Shown here one piece after another: positions 7,278-8,795 of a DNA stretch of 8,795 nucleotides (positions are counted from its first letter, which is position 1; each line of letters begins with the position of its first letter). The DNA is from Ignavibacteriota bacterium (GTDB lineage: Bacteria; Bacteroidota; Ignavibacteria; Palsa-1295), in contig JANYLL010000152.1 of the NCBI GenBank assembly GCA_025357895.1, forward strand, positions 1 to 8,795, in the 5' to 3' direction. The position numbers were made by a program, and so were the translations under genes. Below the pieces are notes generated by a model that saw only the letters and a program-made list of their open reading frames with translations, was not told where the DNA came from and made no database searches.

Positions 7278-8795
7278 TTCACGATCTCTAAAGTTTTCGT
7301 AAAGCTCTGCTTATCTGTTCTCAAGCGAACAAAATACATTCCTGCCGAAAGGTTTTCTGCATTAAATTTTGCTTCATAATTCCCGGCATTATAATTACCA
7401 TGAGCAAGAACAGCATAGCTTCTTCCAAGCGCATCGAAAATCTCGAGTGTGATGTAGCTTCGCGCTCCGAGAGTGAAGGGGATGGTAGTCGAAGTGGAAA
7501 AAGGATTCGGATGCGGATTAGAAATAAAAGATATATTTGTTGGTTCTTTTACCAGATCAGTGATATGTATTTCAAAATTCCTTGTTTCCGAGAATGCAGA
7601 TACATCTGCATCTTTCATTGATTGGACATGCCAATAGAAAGATGTACTTGTATGATGAGTATTAAAAGTAAAAGTAGTATCAGAAAGTAAAGCCGATAAG
7701 GTATCAATGTCTGAAAAATTTGACGAACGTGCCACTGTGACTTGGTAGTTCTTAGCATTGGGGACACTATGCCATAATAACGTAATATACTTTTGATCGG
7801 TACCGAATTTATCTATAGGTGAAATCAACAAAGGAGACGATAGTGTTCCGTTCGGATGGGCAATATTGAAAGTGTTGATGCTGCTAAAAACTCCGTTGAC
7901 ATCCGTTCCGGCAAATATTCTCCCAAGCTGGTCGCGGCACAAAGAAAGTACATTGGTCGCCGTCATGCCTTGATTGAATTTCAACCAGTTTGCTCCGGGA
8001 ATAATATCAAGAAAAAATATTCCGCTATCAGTGCCTGCAAATACTTTGCCGCTCGGAGTCGAAACAAGTGCATTGATCTTTGTTGCAGTCAGTCCCAATG
8101 CTTTCTGCACCCATGTTGTACCATTATCTGTTGACCAAAAAACTCCGACGTTATCAATACCTGCAATGATATTGCCTTGCGTATTAACGACCATGGCAGT
8201 GACCTTTCCGGCTAATGCTGGGAAGTTAGTATTCAATGTTTGCCACGTTAATCCCACATCAGTGGATTTATAAATAATATTTTGGCTTCCGGCATAGACA
8301 TCGCCGTTTTGATGAATGGCCAGAGAGAAAATATTTTGATTTTTGATTCCGGAATTTAGCTGATCCCATGTAATACCGTTATCGATAGACCGGAAAATAC
8401 CTTCGGTAGAAGTAGAAGCAAAAATTTCACCGGTATTACGAACGTCAAGCCCCGTGATCAACCCTTGAGTTAAAGTAGTAGCGTTACGTGTCCAATTTTG
8501 ACCGCCATTTGTTGACCGGATAATATTTCCTCCGGTGCTTGCAAGAACATTATGGGAAGAATCAACAGCAATTGCATAAATAACGGAATTGGAAAAACCG
8601 GTATTAATTGCTGAATCTGTTGGTATGGACCAATGTATGCCTTCATCTAATGAGAGCCACACCCAACCATGATTAAACGCAGCTCCATTAACATTATTAT
8701 CCTGAGTAAATGCTAATAGATTTCCATTTGGATGTTTTGTTATTGCAGTTACAGAACTGTTTGGAACTTCAATTTTTGTCCAAGTTGCATTTGAA
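7274..8795 (-). CDS. Asp-box beta-propeller protein with FN3-like domain and T9SS sorting domain, 5' partial
   Basis: The reading frame stays open to the right edge, so the N-terminus, signal peptide and further propeller blades lie outside; 507 codons are visible if the edge codon is counted. An internal GTG at 8662 could be mistaken for a start, but the 44 codons before it continue the same fold ('TWTKIEVPNSSVTAITKHPNGNLLAFT'). The visible N-terminal part is built of blades of about 41-46 residues, each with an Asp-box (SxDxGxxW): SLDEGIHW, STNGGQNW, SIDNGITW, STDVGLTW and STDNGTTW. Each box is followed by a strand pattern such as 'ITGLDVRNTGEIFAST'. About 100 residues resembling a fibronectin type III domain follow ('ITLLWHSVPNAKNYQVTVARSSNF', 'FYWHVQSMKDADVSAFSETRNF'). 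The last ~85 residues are a T9SS type A sorting domain (NPHPNPFSTSTTIPF, 'LEIFDALGR', 'LSAGMYFVRLRTD', ending KTLEIVK). Such proteins are usually annotated as BNR, sortilin-like or YCF48-like; a sialidase function is not supported, because Asp-boxes are structural. The gene is convergent with atpD. Confidence 0.92.
   Translation of the reverse strand, partial: SNATWTKIEVPNSSVTAITKHPNGNLLAFTQDNNVNGAAFNHGWVWLSLDEGIHWSIPTDSAINTGFSNSVIYAIAVDSSHNVLASTGGNIIRSTNGGQNWTRNATTLTQGLITGLDVRNTGEIFASTSTEGIFRSIDNGITWDQLNSGIKNQNIFSLAIHQNGDVYAGSQNIIYKSTDVGLTWQTLNTNFPALAGKVTAMVVNTQGNIIAGIDNVGVFWSTDNGTTWVQKALGLTATKINALVSTPSGKVFAGTDSGIFFLDIIPGANWLKFNQGMTATNVLSLCRDQLGRIFAGTDVNGVFSSINTFNIAHPNGTLSSPLLISPIDKFGTDQKYITLLWHSVPNAKNYQVTVARSSNFSDIDTLSALLSDTTFTFNTHHTSTSFYWHVQSMKDADVSAFSETRNFEIHITDLVKEPTNISFISNPHPNPFSTSTTIPFTLGARSYITLEIFDALGRSYAVLAHGNYNAGNYEAKFNAENLSAGMYFVRLRTDKQSFTKTLEIVK
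8111..8653 (-). repeat. Five Asp-box propeller blade repeats (protein level)
   Basis: Five SxDxGxxW-type motifs occur at spacings of 46, 42, 41 and 44 residues from 8653 down to 8111 within the minus-strand propeller gene; the second has Asn in place of the Asp (STNGGQNW). The repeats are clear in the protein but too diverged to count as DNA repeats. A degenerate sixth blade ('GIFFLDIIPGANWLKFNQG') follows toward the C-terminus without the full motif, and a seventh may end at 'GRIFAGTDVNGVFSS'. Confidence 0.8.

Noticed and set aside
8111..8653. Asp-boxes as evidence of a sialidase
   Set aside because: Asp-boxes are structural turns found in many propellers; no sialidase Arg triad or catalytic Tyr/Glu arrangement can be identified in the visible part.
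8660..8662. GTG at 8662 as the start of the minus-strand propeller gene
   Set aside because: The frame is open for 44 more codons to the window edge and those codons continue the propeller fold; no signal peptide follows the GTG. The gene is 5' partial.

Overview
The window reads as an outer-membrane and cell-surface locus from a Gram-negative bacterium of the Bacteroidota/Chlorobiota (FCB) branch. The best fit is an Ignavibacteria- or Kapabacteria-like lineage. The evidence is three separate proteins ending in a type IX secretion system (T9SS) type A C-terminal sorting domain with an NPFNPST-like motif, an OmpA-family protein with a long thrombospondin type-3 (TSP3) rod, start codons without a clear Shine-Dalgarno sequence, and one TAnnTTTG promoter-like element. 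Base composition is moderate (a little AT-rich by eye) and looks uniform across the window. Placement below this level is inference.

Layout from left to right. (1) 29-1684, plus strand: a secreted protein with ASH/HYDIN-like immunoglobulin folds, a cohesin-like domain and a T9SS sorting domain; its 5' end is missing or disrupted. (2) 1767-3191, minus strand, convergent with (1): a right-handed parallel beta-helix protein with a signal peptide and a T9SS sorting domain. (3) A 174-base divergent intergenic region. (4) 3366-5678, plus strand: an outer-membrane beta-barrel, then 15 complete TSP3 calcium-binding repeats and a sixteenth terminal one, then an OmpA peptidoglycan-binding domain, followed by a strong hairpin terminator. 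(5) 5806-7212, plus strand: atpD, the F1 ATP synthase beta subunit, standing alone without atpC and followed by a second hairpin terminator. (6) 7274-8795, minus strand and running off the right edge: an Asp-box beta-propeller protein with a fibronectin-like domain and a T9SS sorting domain.

How the genes relate. The three T9SS cargo proteins would be exported by Sec, carried across the outer membrane by the T9SS and anchored to or released from the surface. The OmpA/TSP3 protein would tie the outer membrane to the peptidoglycan. No gene for the T9SS machinery itself is present, and no operon joins these genes: strands alternate and terminators isolate atpD. The neighbourhood looks like ordinary chromosomal housekeeping plus surface genes. 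I see no RNA gene, CRISPR array, insertion sequence, integrase, toxin-antitoxin or phage signal, and no convincing new multi-gene system. The points most worth a second look are the isolated atpD, the motif-rich patch in the beta-helix protein, the long TSP3 array and the broken start of the first gene.
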